DNA from: Mucidula mucida
Taxonomy: Eukaryota > Basidiomycota > Agaricomycetes > Agaricales > Physalacriaceae
DNA: 64,000 bases
Direction of reading: 5' to 3'
NCBI GenBank assembly: GCA_015501055.1
Contig: JADNYV010000166.1
Coordinates: 1-64,000 of the forward strand
Shown: piece after piece, positions 36,602 to 48,339 of the stretch
Position numbering within the stretch: position 1 is the first letter of the stretch
Layout: the number at the start of each line of letters is the position of its first letter
Position numbers and translations under genes: made by a program
Notes under the pieces: model-generated
Seen by the model: only the letters and a program-made list of their open reading frames with translations
Told to the model about the DNA's origin: nothing
Database searches by the model: none

Positions 36602-36926
36602 AAATGCGTTGTTCAAATCCGAGTCATTAGCATTGTGATTCGGCCCTCGTGCCGCAGCGGTCCAATTTTAGCTGAGGAAGGATCAGCATTCTTGTGCGCC
36701 CATTGTCCACACGGAGGTAATGCTAGAGAAATTCAATGCGTCCACAACGTCCACAGACCGAATGCGGCAAAAGTGTCCAAATCGGGTAGCTGTGACTGGC
36801 ATCCCATTGTGACACTTCGATCATCTGAACTTGTCCACAACAGTCACGACGCGAACAAAGAGACGCGTCGTCGCGGTATAAAAGCGTGAGCTCTCTGTCT
36901 CTTCGTTTCCTCATCACTTTCTCATC
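36602..36926 (+). promoter_or_regulatory. promoter of FunK1 D
   Basis: TATAAAAG at 36,877-36,884, 43 bp before the start. The block from about 36,641 is near-identical to 61,690-61,967 (FunK1 E). It lacks the AGTCCACGT site used by element A (it reads GTCCACAACGTCCACAGACC). Confidence 0.75.
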
Positions 36927-39611
36927 ATGCCGACTTCCCGCCAGCATCGGACCGCGCCCGGGAGACTACTTTCGACACCGCGCAAAGGGACCAGGATGTC
37001 CCAACCAGGAGCTGCTACGCTCAAACTCGAGGATCAGCGCTTACATTGGAAGGAGTCTAGTGCTGGAAACACCGTTCAAGTCCCCGTTGAAACCTTCCTT
37101 GCCCATTATACCAATCTTCTTCACTCTCAGCGAGACACCGATGACCTGGTCTCCCACATTGAAGAAGGGCTCAAGGCAAAGCCTAAGACTTCGAACGGGG
37201 AGACAAAGCCTAGGACTTTGAACAAGGATGGCTGGGCCGCAACAAACTTTATAGGTCCTCACGAAGACACAGTTTTCAAGGGACTGGAGGGCATTGCAGA
37301 GGAGATCCACTCCCATTGCGAAACATGGAATAAGACGAAGCAGCATCCCAAGCTCCAGCAGCGCACGACTCGTCTCATTTGTCAACCGAATCATACAACG
37401 GCTTCTGAGGTTCGTGGAGGATCTATGAAGACAGATGCCCGCTTCATCCTCAATGAAATCGTCTCCGATGAGAACGTTCCGACCTCGGCAGCTGTCGCTC
37501 CTGCTGAGTTCAAGACTCGCATGAACCCTAAGAATCAGATAGATGTATGTCTTTGGGCTTTACTGTGTTGACTCGTTTTGACCTGCGTTTTAGAACGAAA
37601 GCAAAATTATTGGAGCCGTCGGTCACATACTCTACAATGATCCGTGTCGACGCTCTGTGATCGCTTTCACCATCGAGGATCGTCCGATGCGCTTCTGGTA
37701 CTTTTCGAGATCACACATCGCTGTATCCGCTCAATTCGATTATCACGCGGTGAGTTGATTTGTGCGCGTTTATATTTCGCTCTCTTATGCTTTATCTCAG
37801 AATCCCAGGCTCTTCATTCGTTTCGTCATCTTTATGACCTTTGCTTCTCTCGAAGATCTCGGTTACGATCCCACCGTTGAACGCGTTCGAGTCGGCGACT
37901 CGAAGAAAATTCAGTATCGCTTCACCATTGGCGACAAAGTGTACCAGACCACGGGGATCATTTATGAATTAAATCTCGACCTTGTCACTCGTGCCACGCG
38001 GGTATGGTCAGTTGTAGAGCTCGACTCCAACTACCTGGCAATCGGCACGCCCAAGGTGTTGAAGGACGTTTGGCTATACTTCGACGCAACACCGGAGTCG
38101 GACATCTACAACGCAATCTTCGCAGCCCTTCGGCAATTGGATGAAGATGGCAGCGTCCCCGAGAACGAGCGTCCTCCTCCGTTGCAGTCAGGCTCCTCCC
38201 TGGAGCAGGACGCGAAGCACTATTTCATGACGATCGTTTCAGACTCAGTGGTCATGATAAACGGCCAGCCGGACGAGGCACAAGAGCCACCGGCAGGTTA
38301 CCTCGAGTTCTTCTATACCGAAGAAGAGGATAAGTTCGCGATGGAGGCTGCTCTAGAGGGCACTCAGCGCGGGGACGTCGACGGTAATACACCTACACTA
38401 AAGAGGGCAGATGGAGAGGCATATCCCCACAAGAAAAGGACGCATCGGCGAATTGTCTTTGCGGAGTTGTGCCACACGCTCTACAGGGTCTCAACCTACG
38501 CCGCCTTTACGAAGGGACTGGCACAGCTTGTCTATGGTAATGTTCGAACAGTGCACTCTCTTCGACAGAGCTGACGCCATCTTCTATAGGTCTCGAGTAC
38601 ATGCGCTTAGCAGGCTTTGTTCATCGCGATATCAGTCCCGGAAATTGCCTCATTTTCGAAGGCCAAACGAAGATTTCTGACCTTGAATATACCCGCCAGT
38701 ATGCTGGCCCGGTCCATGGCGCTGCCCCCCTTACCGTATGTGTTCCCGTCAAAACTGTCAAATCCTTCAACTCATCAAAGTATTAGGGCACTCCGGGCTT
38801 TATGGCAGTGGAGTATCAGATGCAGAAACATGAATTCAGACCAAAAGCCGTAAGGCATATCCTCCGCGGGGTCTCACGGTTGCCCCAGCCTGCTCCGTGG
38901 TTCAGGTTCAACTTTCTCCATGACTTGGAGTCCGTCATTTGGATATACCTCTGGTTCTTGCTGGAAACTCTCCCGGAGTCATTCACCCCGTCCGAGATTG
39001 ACGAGCACCGTATCCCTATCTTAATCCTCCGTCATAGGCTGTTCGACGGCTCCCTCAAGGCCTCTACTGAGCGTATGAACTTCATCCTGAACTGTGCGAC
39101 GCCCGTATGGTGTGGGTATAATGACGTTACTAGCGTTCTTACGGCGGTATTTGGGGCCGACTCCAAGATAATCAAAGCCTTGCAATCCTTTGAATGCTTG
39201 GCTGGCTGCTACGAAGACGTGGAATTGTCGAAGCCGCTTCTCACAGAATCGCCACACACGAGGCACTGGGACCGTAAAGTGTTCCTGCACGAGTACTATC
39301 AGTACATTCACCTTTACTTCATGAACGCGCACGATCACATCACCGACACGACTGAGAAAGCGCTGCCGATCAGGTATACTGACCAGGAACGGCAGCACCG
39401 AGCTCAGCAGGCTGCAGGCGCCTCGAAGACTGGTTCAAACAAAAGGCCTCGGACTGGTACGGGCCGGGACAGTGAGGCGTATGTGCCGCCTGTTCGGGAA
39501 GATGAAGACGATGATGATGAGGAGGAGGAGGGGGAGGAGAGGGCAGCATCGCCGACGGAAGAGAGCCAAGATCGGAAGACAAAGAGGAAGAGAGCCGTTC
39601 GGAAGAAGTAG
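36927..39611 (+). CDS. FunK1-type protein kinase-like protein D (826 aa, 5 exons)
   Basis: Exons: 36927-37544, 37594-37749, 37801-38536, 38590-38735, 38787-39611; the frame is continuous. All kinase-like motifs are present (VLKDVW, HRDISPGN, ISDLEYTR, GTPGFMAVEYQ). The tail ends in the basic RKTKRKRAVRKK, probably the ancestral form, in contrast to the shifted end of A1. It is mosaic: exons 1-4 and the start of exon 5 (QMQKHEFRPKAVRHI) follow A1, while the later part of exon 5 (ERMNFILNCATPVWCGYNDV) follows the fragment at 30.2-31.4 kb. It is apparently the best preserved A1-type copy in the window. Confidence 0.87.
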
Positions 39612-40220
39612 ATTTTCTTGAAAAGTGGTCGCTTATATACTAGATTTCTCCCAAACGTTCCCTTGTATTCATGGTATATATGTTCACGTATGGCATGTCT
39701 GTTTCATGATTTCTTCTTGTAAGAGATCGAAGTGGCCTTACGCCATAGGATTGACTCTGTGTTCTAACTACTCAAATATGTCTGCTTATATACTGCTCTA
39801 CAATATTACTAGAACTTTCTACATGACTCGAGGATGAGTAAGCCTCGGGGAGGCGGGGCATAGTCAATGGGCGGATCTACGTAGCACGAGCTACGAAGAT
39901 GCTCGAACCTTCCAACACTTCTTTGCGTGATGCTCATCGCCTCAAGCTTTCGGACCATGCCACTGGAGTCTGGAAAGTTCTCGTATTCCAAACCATTTGG
40001 CGTGTTCTGGCTGCTGAAGGAGATTCACAGAGCCGACACGACGTTGTTTGATTTAGATTTATTCATTGTCCTGCATCAACAGCTCAAACTAAAGCTTCGT
40101 ATCTGTCCTCTCCACTCTCATCAACAGTCCTCAGGCTTACACTTAACTAATCCACTCCTTCATCGTGATGACCATTTTCTATGATAGTATCCTTGGCACG
40201 GACTCAGCATCACGGAATGT
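39612..40220 (+). other. FunK1 3' flank interrupted by a solo LTR, then GMC-flank module
   Basis: Homologous to 31,366-31,765 apart from the inserted LTR at 39,718-39,917. No gene. Confidence 0.65.
39718..39917. mobile_element. solo LTR, 200 bp, TSD CTTCT
   Basis: It starts TGTAAGAG and ends TTCCAACA (TG..CA termini), between direct repeats CTTCT (39,713-39,717 and 39,918-39,922). The homologous flank at 31,455-31,480 lacks it. No internal retrotransposon sequence is present. Confidence 0.8.
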
Positions 40221-40625
40221 ATGCATTCGGAACCAAAGCGCGGTGAATTTCTTTTGTTGACAATCACCATCATCATAATCTCTTCTTCGACAGCGGCCTC
40301 CATTCAACTTGGCATGAAGCCTAACTTTGTAACGACTCTCTTCTGTCCCATATTCTTCCATTGGTCGACGACTGAGATTCAAACGTCCCCGGCATCGTTA
40401 CTCGCGCTCCACGAGTCTGGAAAGCGACAGGCCCAGAAACCGATACACGTAAGTACTGGACACTACAAAAACCTTTTACCTAACTCAGAAGCGGGAGAGG
40501 AAGTTAACGATCCCTTCCACCCCCCGGCATCTTTCAGGGAGGTCTATCATTCGGCGGAAGGTACATCTCACAACCCACAACCTGCCAACACTTGCATACG
40601 AGGACAAACGGGTGAAAATTGTTGA
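40221..40625 (+). other. open stretch of unknown origin
   Basis: An ORF of 134 codons runs here, but a good donor and acceptor (GTAAGTACTG at about 40,450 and AACTCAG at about 40,488) and a second plausible frame (LPTLAYEDKRVKIVEEVHES) suggest a spliced remnant. No family is recognised. Confidence 0.25.
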
Positions 40626-42505
40626 AGAGGTGCATGAGTCGTCGAAGCATCTTTCACGGTGTAGGGAAATCTTGGTATGACATTCAAGATTATGCCGACT
40701 TCACATCTGCGTTGGCTCAGTTGGTTCAAAGTCTGAGCTCTAATAGCATTTCGTTTGGACTGAAGCTGGCCTTTCTTTTCAGCTCTTGAACGCGTGCACT
40801 TGGATGGATTCGTTCATTGCGATATCAGCCCCGGAAATTGCCTCACTTACGAAGGGCAACTGAAGATCTCTGATCTTGAGTATGCACGGGAAATCGTTAT
40901 ATGACATTCGAGACTACGCAGACTTCACTTTTGCGTTGACTCAGTTGGTTCAAGGTAAGTCTCGGCCTGACGGTTTTGCTTTTGCATTGAGGCAGGCTCT
41001 TCTGTAGGTCTTGAACGCGTGCATTTGGCTGGATTCATTCATTACGCTATCAGCCCAGGGAATTGTCTCCTTTCAAGGACCAAACGAAGATTTCTGACCT
41101 TGAATCTGCTTGCCCTTATCATGCTGCTCCGAGTCCAGGCCATCGCGCTGTCCCCCTTTACCGTACGTTTTCCTATCAAAACTTCCAAAGTCTTCAACTC
41201 ATTAGGGATCAGGGCACTCCGCCGGTGTTCATGGCAGTGGAGTATCAAGTAGGGCAACATCTCTTTGAGCCTCTTTTACCCTTCAATTTCAAAGGACGTA
41301 CCCGCCCCGGGATGCCAGAGCCTCCCGCCAAGAAGAATAAGGCTCCATGGTTCAGATTCAATTTTCTTCATGACCTCGAATCTGTCCTTTGATCCTTACT
41401 ACACACACTTCTGGAAGAGTTCAAGCCGGCGGAATGCAGCCTGCACCGTACCGGGCCTCGCATATGCCTCAAGTGGATGCTACTTGCTGGGGACTCCCTC
41501 CGTATTCCAGTTGACCATATATTGTTCATGCAAGTTTGCCAGGAAGGCATGAGGTTTCAGTGCTATGATAAAATCATCAGCACTCTTATGGCGTGGACTC
41601 CAAGCTACCCAAAGCCTTGGAGTCCTTCTACTGTCTTACAGGCTGTTATGGTGAGGTGGATGTTAGCAACTGACTATAGCCACAAGACTAAACCAGGCAC
41701 CACAGCAAGAACTAAGGAAGAAAGCATTCGCGTTTGTAAGACTAGGCTAGGCCAGGTGTATAAACGAGATCGGAACTAAAGTACAATGATGCTATGCTAC
41801 TGTTTATATACTAGTAAGTCTGTGTTTGGAACTCCTTGTTCATACGTGTTTCCGCTAGGGTTAACTCCACGCCCTTGACCCAGTGTTGTATGCTACTAGT
41901 CCGTGAAACCATTAAATACGAGTGGTAACTGCATGTAAGTAATAATACTAAAACAATCATGTGTGCTACAAATGTCTGTGGTGTGTATCCAATAGGAAGT
42001 CCATGAGGTATCGGCATGTATGATGTCATCCATGTATTGGGTGTGTGTCCAACATGAGTACGGCTTCAGTAATGAAAAGGAGTATGATCGGTGATGAAAC
42101 AGATGATGAAACAGTCCGTTGGTTGATAAGACAAGGCCCCCAATAAGATATGATAAGATGTGAAAATGTGAAAATATGGCGATTCATAACAGTGGAGTCG
42201 TCGAAATCACTTTTTCCAAAGTTGCCAGATGTGACACACTGGGACCGTAAAGTCTTTTTGCACAAGTACTATCAGGACATCTACACTTACTTTATGGATG
42301 CGCACAAAGACACGACTGAGAAAGCGCTCTCAATTTGGGATATTGGCCACTGTGAGGAGAAGCACAGGGCTCAGCAGGGTCCAAACAAAAGGCCTCAAAC
42401 TGCTCCGGACCAGTGCAGTGAGGCATACATACAGCCCGTTTGGGAAGAGGAGGAGCCACCGTCACCATTAAGGTCAGAAGACAAAGAGACGGGCAGAAGT
42501 AGATT
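40626..42505 (+). pseudogene. two stacked FunK1 fragments, the second split by a solo LTR
   Basis: First piece (about 40,640-40,890): late exon 3 then exon 4 with FVHCDISPGNCLTYEGQLKI and SDLEYA. Within it the sequence jumps back to another exon 3 end (REIVI, DIRDYADFTFALTQLVQ). The second exon 4 (GFIHYAISPGNCL) has lost HRD. The C-lobe starts QGTPPVFMAVEYQVGQHLFE and stops at FLHDLESVL followed by TGA. After the LTR (41,661-42,191) the tail resumes with THWDRKVFLHKYYQDIYTYF and ends near 42,500. Intermediate frames are broken. Confidence 0.75.
41661..42191. mobile_element. solo LTR, 531 bp, TSD GTGGA
   Basis: It starts TGTTAGCAAC and ends GATTCATAACA (TGTTA..TAACA termini), flanked by GTGGA at 41,656-41,660 and 42,192-42,196. 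The paralogous FunK1 fragment near 12,530 is continuous here (GGTGAGGTGGAGTCG), which proves the insertion. Confidence 0.88.
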
Positions 42506-42574
42506 TTCTCGAATAGACATCTTTGTCCATATTCCTTCCTAGTATATGCTGTTGTATTCATTGTATATGTGCAC

Positions 42575-43988
42575 ATAATTTCTCCTTAAATGAATGTCTC
42601 CTTGGCCTAATCAAGATTTCTGAGCTTGCGTCAGTATTAGATCCTTCGCTGGATGGTGATGCACCACAGGCAATTGGTGTTACATTACTCCTCAGGCTTC
42701 AGGTGTTAATGTTTTCTAGTATTCATTTTCTATACAAGTGTGTTTTCCAGCTGGCATTGTTAAGCCAAGCAGAGTCTATTTTTTGTTATCCTCACCAAAT
42801 TGTCCAGTGTCACAAATCACCTCTATTCTGTTGCCCCCACCTCGTCATTGCGTCAACACCACACTCTTCCATCATCACATGTCACACGCTCCGGGTTCGG
42901 TCCGCACTGCCTTAGCCCAGGCCTGATCCAGGTATAGCCCATCAGCATAGCCTGTCACCTGTCCATCACCTCATGACGTGATCCACACTGCCTCTTGTTT
43001 AACTTTGAGCCATTCTATTGTTTACACAGCCAAAGACTCTTTATATATATACACGGCCTTTCTAGGTAGATTCCTCAGTTCATCAACTTCATCTCTACAC
43101 TGTTCAGTAGCTCCCTGCACTGTATTGAGCCTGACCTGCTCCTACCTCACCCTATTATCATCCTTGCCTCTTGTCTTCATTGTTCCCCCGTCCTTGTGCA
43201 ACTTGGGTGGTTGTTTGATTCATGCCGGACTCCGTCGTTGACATCCAGTATCTTGGTTCTTCTTCCAAAGATCCTCATAATTACCAGTATAAAAGCCTTC
43301 TAAGTTATCAAATCAGTGGTGTGAACCAATCCCGTTGACTTCCTGAGGATGCTTGTCCCAGCGGTCTAGCATCTCCTTCAGTGAATGTTACTCATAACAT
43401 TTTTTCTTGTTACTACAGGTTGCCAAAGCAGTGTAGCTATAGAACTCCTTAATGTAAGTGTAATTATATTGAGATGTAGGTTTCAGCATAGCTCCTGGTC
43501 ATGCAGTATTGCTTCAAACTTCTTCCGGCATACATCACTGGCAAAGAAATACTATATTTCAATCCCCCTTCCTATGTCCATTCCTAAATTGATTCTATAT
43601 GCATAATTATACATGCTTATACTTTTGCACTACTACCACTTTCCACCCCCATAAATTTGAAAAACACTACTACAAACTACCCTCCCCTCCCCTTTTACTC
43701 CTGCTCATCCTCAAATCTCAAAATCTGTGCATCCTCATTAATCAGTATATTCCTATATCCCCTCCTTAACCGGAACCCAGCCCCCACATGTGACACTGTC
43801 CACTCCCACGCAATGCCCGCAACACCAATTACAAACCACAGCACCAACACCAGTGTCTCCATAATCCCTGACCCCAAATCCATGTTGCCCCTATAAATTG
43901 GCCCTCCACCGTCGCTCGGTAACCATATTTGCCTTCAGAAAAAAAAATCAGTATCAGCACTGGAAGGTAGAACATGACATAGCATACT
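42575..43988. repeat. CpG-decayed duplicate of the VPS10 3' end and its flank
   Basis: Apart from an inserted LTR, it aligns with about 32,040-32,955. On the minus strand 43,692-43,883 still reads [20 protein letters not shown], the end of VPS10. Almost every difference is C to T or G to A, mainly at CpG (CGCGAC to TGTGAC-type changes). The similarity stops at about 43,988. Confidence 0.8.
42808..43243 (+). mobile_element. solo LTR, 436 bp, TSD TCCAG
   Basis: It starts TGTCACAAAT and ends CGTTGACA (TGTCA..TGACA), flanked by TCCAG at 42,803-42,807 and 43,244-43,248. The empty site is visible in the parental block near 32,233-32,242 (CTGTCCGGTATCGTG). It contains a TATATATATA box. Same family as the LTR at 46,911-47,353, which is inverted. 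Confidence 0.88.
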
Positions 43989-44232
43989 GCTAGCTTGGAC
44001 TACGTGAGGAACAAACAAGTCTAAGCAATAGATAAGTTAGTTAAACAAGTGAGAGAATACAGAGCCAGCAAATGCCCAACTGGTACAGTTGGTCCAACAT
44101 TTTTGGGGCAATCATGTAAGCACTGCCGGCGTTGGGCACACTTTGCTCTTTTCCTTTTGTGTGTCCATCTGTGTATTCTTAATGTATTTTCCTCTGCATT
44201 TTCAGTGAAATTTTTGAATTTTCTCTCTCAGC

Positions 44233-44691
44233 ATGACATACCAGCAGCCTCTTCCTGCTAGAACAGCTCACAAGAGTCATTTTCCTTATCATCCATGGCT
44301 CCCCAATGCCAATACTTTTCCGCCATTGCTTGCAGATTTTGATTATGATTTTCTTTGCAAGCTCCCTAATTCTGTTGAAAATTTTTTCATTTCTATTTCT
44401 CACAGACACTGTTTGAATGTGGCTGCAAAGGCTCACAACCTGGCCTTTATTGCGGATACCAGACTCTGCCAAATGAATGCTAGGAATGCCCTGACTCTTG
44501 ACGTTAGGCCGCCTCTTAAGCCATACTTCTTATACACTGAGGAGGAACTGGAGGAGCTTGTACGCTTCAACGACATGGTAAGGGAGTTGAGGCCAATCCC
44601 ATTGTTTGTGCGGAGGGAAATTAATGTGGAACACATGATGTTGAAGGAGGTGGAGAAGAAGGAAAAAGAGGTTTGGAAGAAGAAGGAGTAG
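44233..44691 (+). pseudogene. gag-like ORF of the DIRS-like element
   Basis: The 152-codon ORF ends in an acidic/lysine-rich stretch (EEELEELVRFNDMVRELRPI, KEVEKKEKEVWKKKE). No domain is recognised; it is assigned to the element by position only. A further ORF at 44,971-45,228 (NLRLLVTKDVTLMWMVAKPN) is probably a continuation after decay. Confidence 0.4.
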
Positions 44692-45441
44692 GAGGGTGTT
44701 GAGAGAACGGAGTTAAGGCTCAAAAAGGAAAGCGGCTTGCAATTGCGCTATACCATTAGGTAGGCTTGTGTTAGGGCAAACTGATGCCCTACTACGGTAT
44801 ATTCAGGTAGTATTTATAATACATACTAAATGTACTAGAAAGTTCTAATCCTACTTATTTACTAAGCTTCTGACTAAATCAGAATGTTCTCCAAGGTTCA
44901 AGCATGGGTGAGTTGCTAACAGCTCAAACTCCAATAGAGGGCATTCCCATTAACAACTTATAGACACCCTTTGTCCATTATTTACAATAAGTTTGGAAAT
45001 GCAAAGACACCCATTCCCAACTCCTACTTACAGTCCTTCCATGCAGGTCAGATTGCTAACATTCATTTCTTGACAGACAACAAGCTGGACTCAATCTTCT
45101 TCAACCTACGCCTTTTGGTCACTAAGGATGTTACTTTGATGTGGATGGTTGCCAAACCTAACCCAAAGAAGGTGACTATTATTAATTTGGTTGAAATGGC
45201 AAAGATCTGGGGTAAGGACACAAACTGATCCTATGTTACGGCGGCAGGTTACAAGCAGGCTCTGGAGAATATATTAACCGCTGTACAACATATTTTAAAA
45301 GTGGGCGCTAGCAGTTTTTCTTTTGCCAAGGAAATGGAGGTGCATATTGAGTATGTCTTCTTCCTTACCAGCTTTGAACACTCATACCCTTATTGGTATG
45401 CTTAGGAGCGCAAGAATTGAAACAAGATTCTGGTTTGAGTA

Positions 45442-45939
45442 ATGCGCTTTGATCTAATGGACTGGAAGATTGGTGTGGCGGGTGCATTGGACAGGTTTTG
45501 CGCTGCTAAGTTGGCGGGTTTGTTGATCTTGTCAACTAAGCATCTTGCGTCTCCATTGTCCTCTGGGGACACGGGCTTGGCCAAGGTACCACACACGTCT
45601 GGGTCTGCTTTATGTTTGGGTGCTTCTTTGAATGCTTTTTGTGCGCGTCTCCCACTTGTCTGTATTATCTGTGGCGGCAACCACCTCAACAGGGACCACC
45701 CGCCCATCATTACTTCCTTTCCAGATGGCTCTTTCTTCTTTATCAAAAACAAAGAAGGTTCTCTTTACACCACTAGGACATTTTGTGAAGCCATTAAGAA
45801 TGTCTGCCTTTTCTTTAACCTCCCATCTGGATGCTCCAAGACTTACCAGCGTAAAGTCATCCACATCTGTAGCCTCTGCGGAGGCAACTACAGCGCCGGC
45901 ACCAGAGACCCTGCATGCCCGCACACCCCATGCATCTAG
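45442..45939 (+). pseudogene. gag/zinc-knuckle region of the DIRS-like element
   Basis: It contains CIICGGNHLNRDHP and HICSLCGGNYSAGTRDPAC, paired Cys/His motifs seen in the pre-RT region of basidiomycete DIRS-like elements. It overlaps in another frame with 45,632-46,318, which leads into the RT, so a frameshift separates them. Confidence 0.55.
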
Positions 45940-45977
45940 CATGGGAGACATGTCCTCCAACCCGCAAACTATACACA

Positions 45978-48339
45978 CTGCTATTAAGGATGCTTTTGCC
46001 TCTGCTTTGTCTTCCGCTGCTTGCTTGTCTGGTCTGGTCTACTTAAATATCTCTGAATCCATTGCTCATTGTTTGCCACTGCCGGACTCCTTTCCTAAAG
46101 ACTCTTTTATTTATAATGTGGTGATTACCCCTTACAACGCCAATGCTTTTGAACACACATTAGAGGATCATGGTATCCGGCACAAATTTCCGGATCTGGT
46201 TAAAAACTTGAAGAACAGTTTTCCTATTGCTTGTCTCCCTGCTCTCACCTCCACTATCATCATTTCTAACCACCCTTTGGTTCATCAGCACCCAAAGGCT
46301 ATGTGCACATATATTTAGATGGAACTCAATGCTAGTTGTATGTCAGGTCCATATACTTGTGAGGAGGCCAAACAGATTCTTCGCAGGCCATTCTACACTT
46401 TGCCACTCATTGTTGCAGAACAGGATTATGGACCAAACTCACCTCCAAAGCTCAGAGTATGCCACAATTTCTTAAATGATGACAAGTTCTTAGGCACTGG
46501 CTTGGTGAACAGCTTTGTTGAGAAGGAGTTCTTCCCAACTCATTTTGATATGGCACAGAATGTTGAAGATGTGATGAGTCAGATTTCTTCTGCCGTTGGG
46601 CATGTGTTTGGCACTCATGGGGCTGTGTTGTATCATGGGTCGCGTTTTTTTGCTCGTGGAGCGCGCTTGTTGTTGGTATATTTCATGTTGCTGATCCGGT
46701 TGCTAGATTGCATCCGCACCAGATCAAATGCAGGCTTGCCAGTTTGACATTAAATCTTTTCACCAGACATGTCCAGTTTACCCTAATCACAAGCCCTACC
46801 TTATTGTTGAATTTGAAGGTTGCTTCTACATAAACCATATTCACCCATTTGAACTTGGCACTGCTAGCAGCAACTTGGGCCAAATTGCTAATGCCGCTGT
46901 CCATGTCTGGTGTTAAGAACAAAGTTCAGCGTAAACCAAACAACCATCCAAGTTGCACCAAGATGGGAGAGCAATGGAGAAGTAAGGTAAAATGATAATA
47001 GGGAGAGGTGGAAGCAGGTCAGGCTCAATACAGTGCAGGGAGCTACCAAACAGTGTAGAGACAAAGTTGACAAACTGAGGAATCTACCTAGAAAGGCCAT
47101 ATATATATAAAGAGTCTGTGGCTGTGTAAATAATAGAATGGCTCAAAGTTGAACAAGAGGCAGTGTAGATTGTGTCATGGGGTGGTGGACAGGTGACAGG
47201 CTATGCTGATGGGCTATACCTGGGTAAGGCCTGGGCTAAGGCAGTGCGGACTGGACCCGGAGCATGTGATATGTGATGATGGAAGAGTGTGGTGGTAACA
47301 CAATGACGAGGTGGACTGAGGTGGGGGCAACAGAATAGAGGCAATTCATGACATCTGGAATATTATTTAAACGTCTAACGGTCTTGTTTTGAAGTACGAG
47401 GATGACATAATCAATATTTGCTTTCTTATTCCTTTCTCTCCTGCTCATAACAGCACCTATCGCTACTCTCAAGACGAATCTATGGCCCTGATTGCTAACT
47501 TTTATATTCTATGACATCCAACAAAGATGGGTAAGAACTTTGTCAAGGAGATTGTCTTCATTGGTTTTTACTAGGATTTTTGCTGGCGCCAAGTCTCTCT
47601 TCCACTGAAAAAGTGTCTTAAGTTTCTGTGCCGTGTTCAGGAGTTCAGAGCACTCAAGACAGTCACACTCCTGCAGGTTCAAAGAATCCATGGCTTGCTC
47701 TTCCATGTAATGTTTGTTTATTAGGATGGCTCCTCGTGATTGCCAGCAATTTCCAGGTTCATTGCTGTATTCAAGTTGGAGCATGTGATGCTGCATATTC
47801 TATGCTTGGTTAAGGATGTTCTGGTTTGGTGCAAACAGCGACTGTCAGACCCTCTTGTCTTTTGCCAGCTCAAACCTCTTTCGCCGCTTGAAGATCTTCA
47901 TATTTATGTGGATGCCTCAATGTTGTGGGGTATTGAGATTATTATTAGACAACAGTGGTACACTTTCCGGCTTACAGACACTTGGAAGACACCAGGAAGG
48001 AGTATTGGCTAGCTAGAGACAGTGGCTCTAAAGATCCTTGCCTATTTTCTGGTGCAGCTCGGTTTTAGGAATTGGCATTTACTAGTACACTTTGACAACA
48101 ATGGAGCCATTGGCGCTTACACAAAGGGTTGCAGTCTTAACATCAAGATGAATCTTAGTGTCCGGCGCGCATATGAGGTTCTTGTGAAGCATGGCATTGC
48201 ACTGTCTTTTATTTATGTGGCCTCCGCGGACAATCCGGCGGATCCAGTGTTAAGAGGTGTTTTTTCTTTGGAGAGGCATCTTACTTATTTGTTTAAGCTT
48301 CCCGCTGAGTTCTCAAGTGTTCTTGTGGATGTGTGGTGA
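45978..48339 (+). pseudogene. reverse transcriptase-RNase H of the DIRS-like element, interrupted
   Basis: The RT starts before 46,318. A TAG at 46,316-46,318 stands where CAG is expected, before MELNASCMSGPYTCEEAK. LRVCHNFLND, FDIKSFHQTCPVYPNHKPYL and LGTASSNLGQIANAAVHV follow. The solo LTR (46,911-47,353) splits the frame at HVW; after it comes LKYEDDIINI (47,389 onward), the catalytic Y-x-DD, preceded by a TAA (CAA expected). RNase H is at 47,880-48,339 (IYVDASMLWGIEI, LVHFDNNGAIGAYTKG, YVASADNPADPVLRG). Dead. Confidence 0.75.
46911..47353 (-). mobile_element. solo LTR, 443 bp, inside the RT, TSD TCTGG
   Basis: Its sequence is the reverse complement of the LTR at 42,808-43,243. It is flanked by TCTGG at 46,906-46,910 and 47,354-47,358. 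Removing it rejoins the RT frame (..AVHVWNII, then the stop and SNGLVLKYEDD). Confidence 0.88.

Noticed and set aside
41019..41260. Short ORFs around FunK1 fragments as separate small genes
   Set aside because: They are shifted-frame translations of kinase exons with the same nucleotide sequence as intact copies.
44971..45228. Independent host gene inside the 44-49 kb segment
   Set aside because: It lies between gag-like ORFs of the retrotransposon with no host-family motif; position favours an element remnant.
42808..47353. The two similar LTRs as ends of one full-length retrotransposon
   Set aside because: They are inverted relative to each other, each has its own different 5-bp duplication, and the DNA between them is VPS10 duplicate and DIRS-like sequence.
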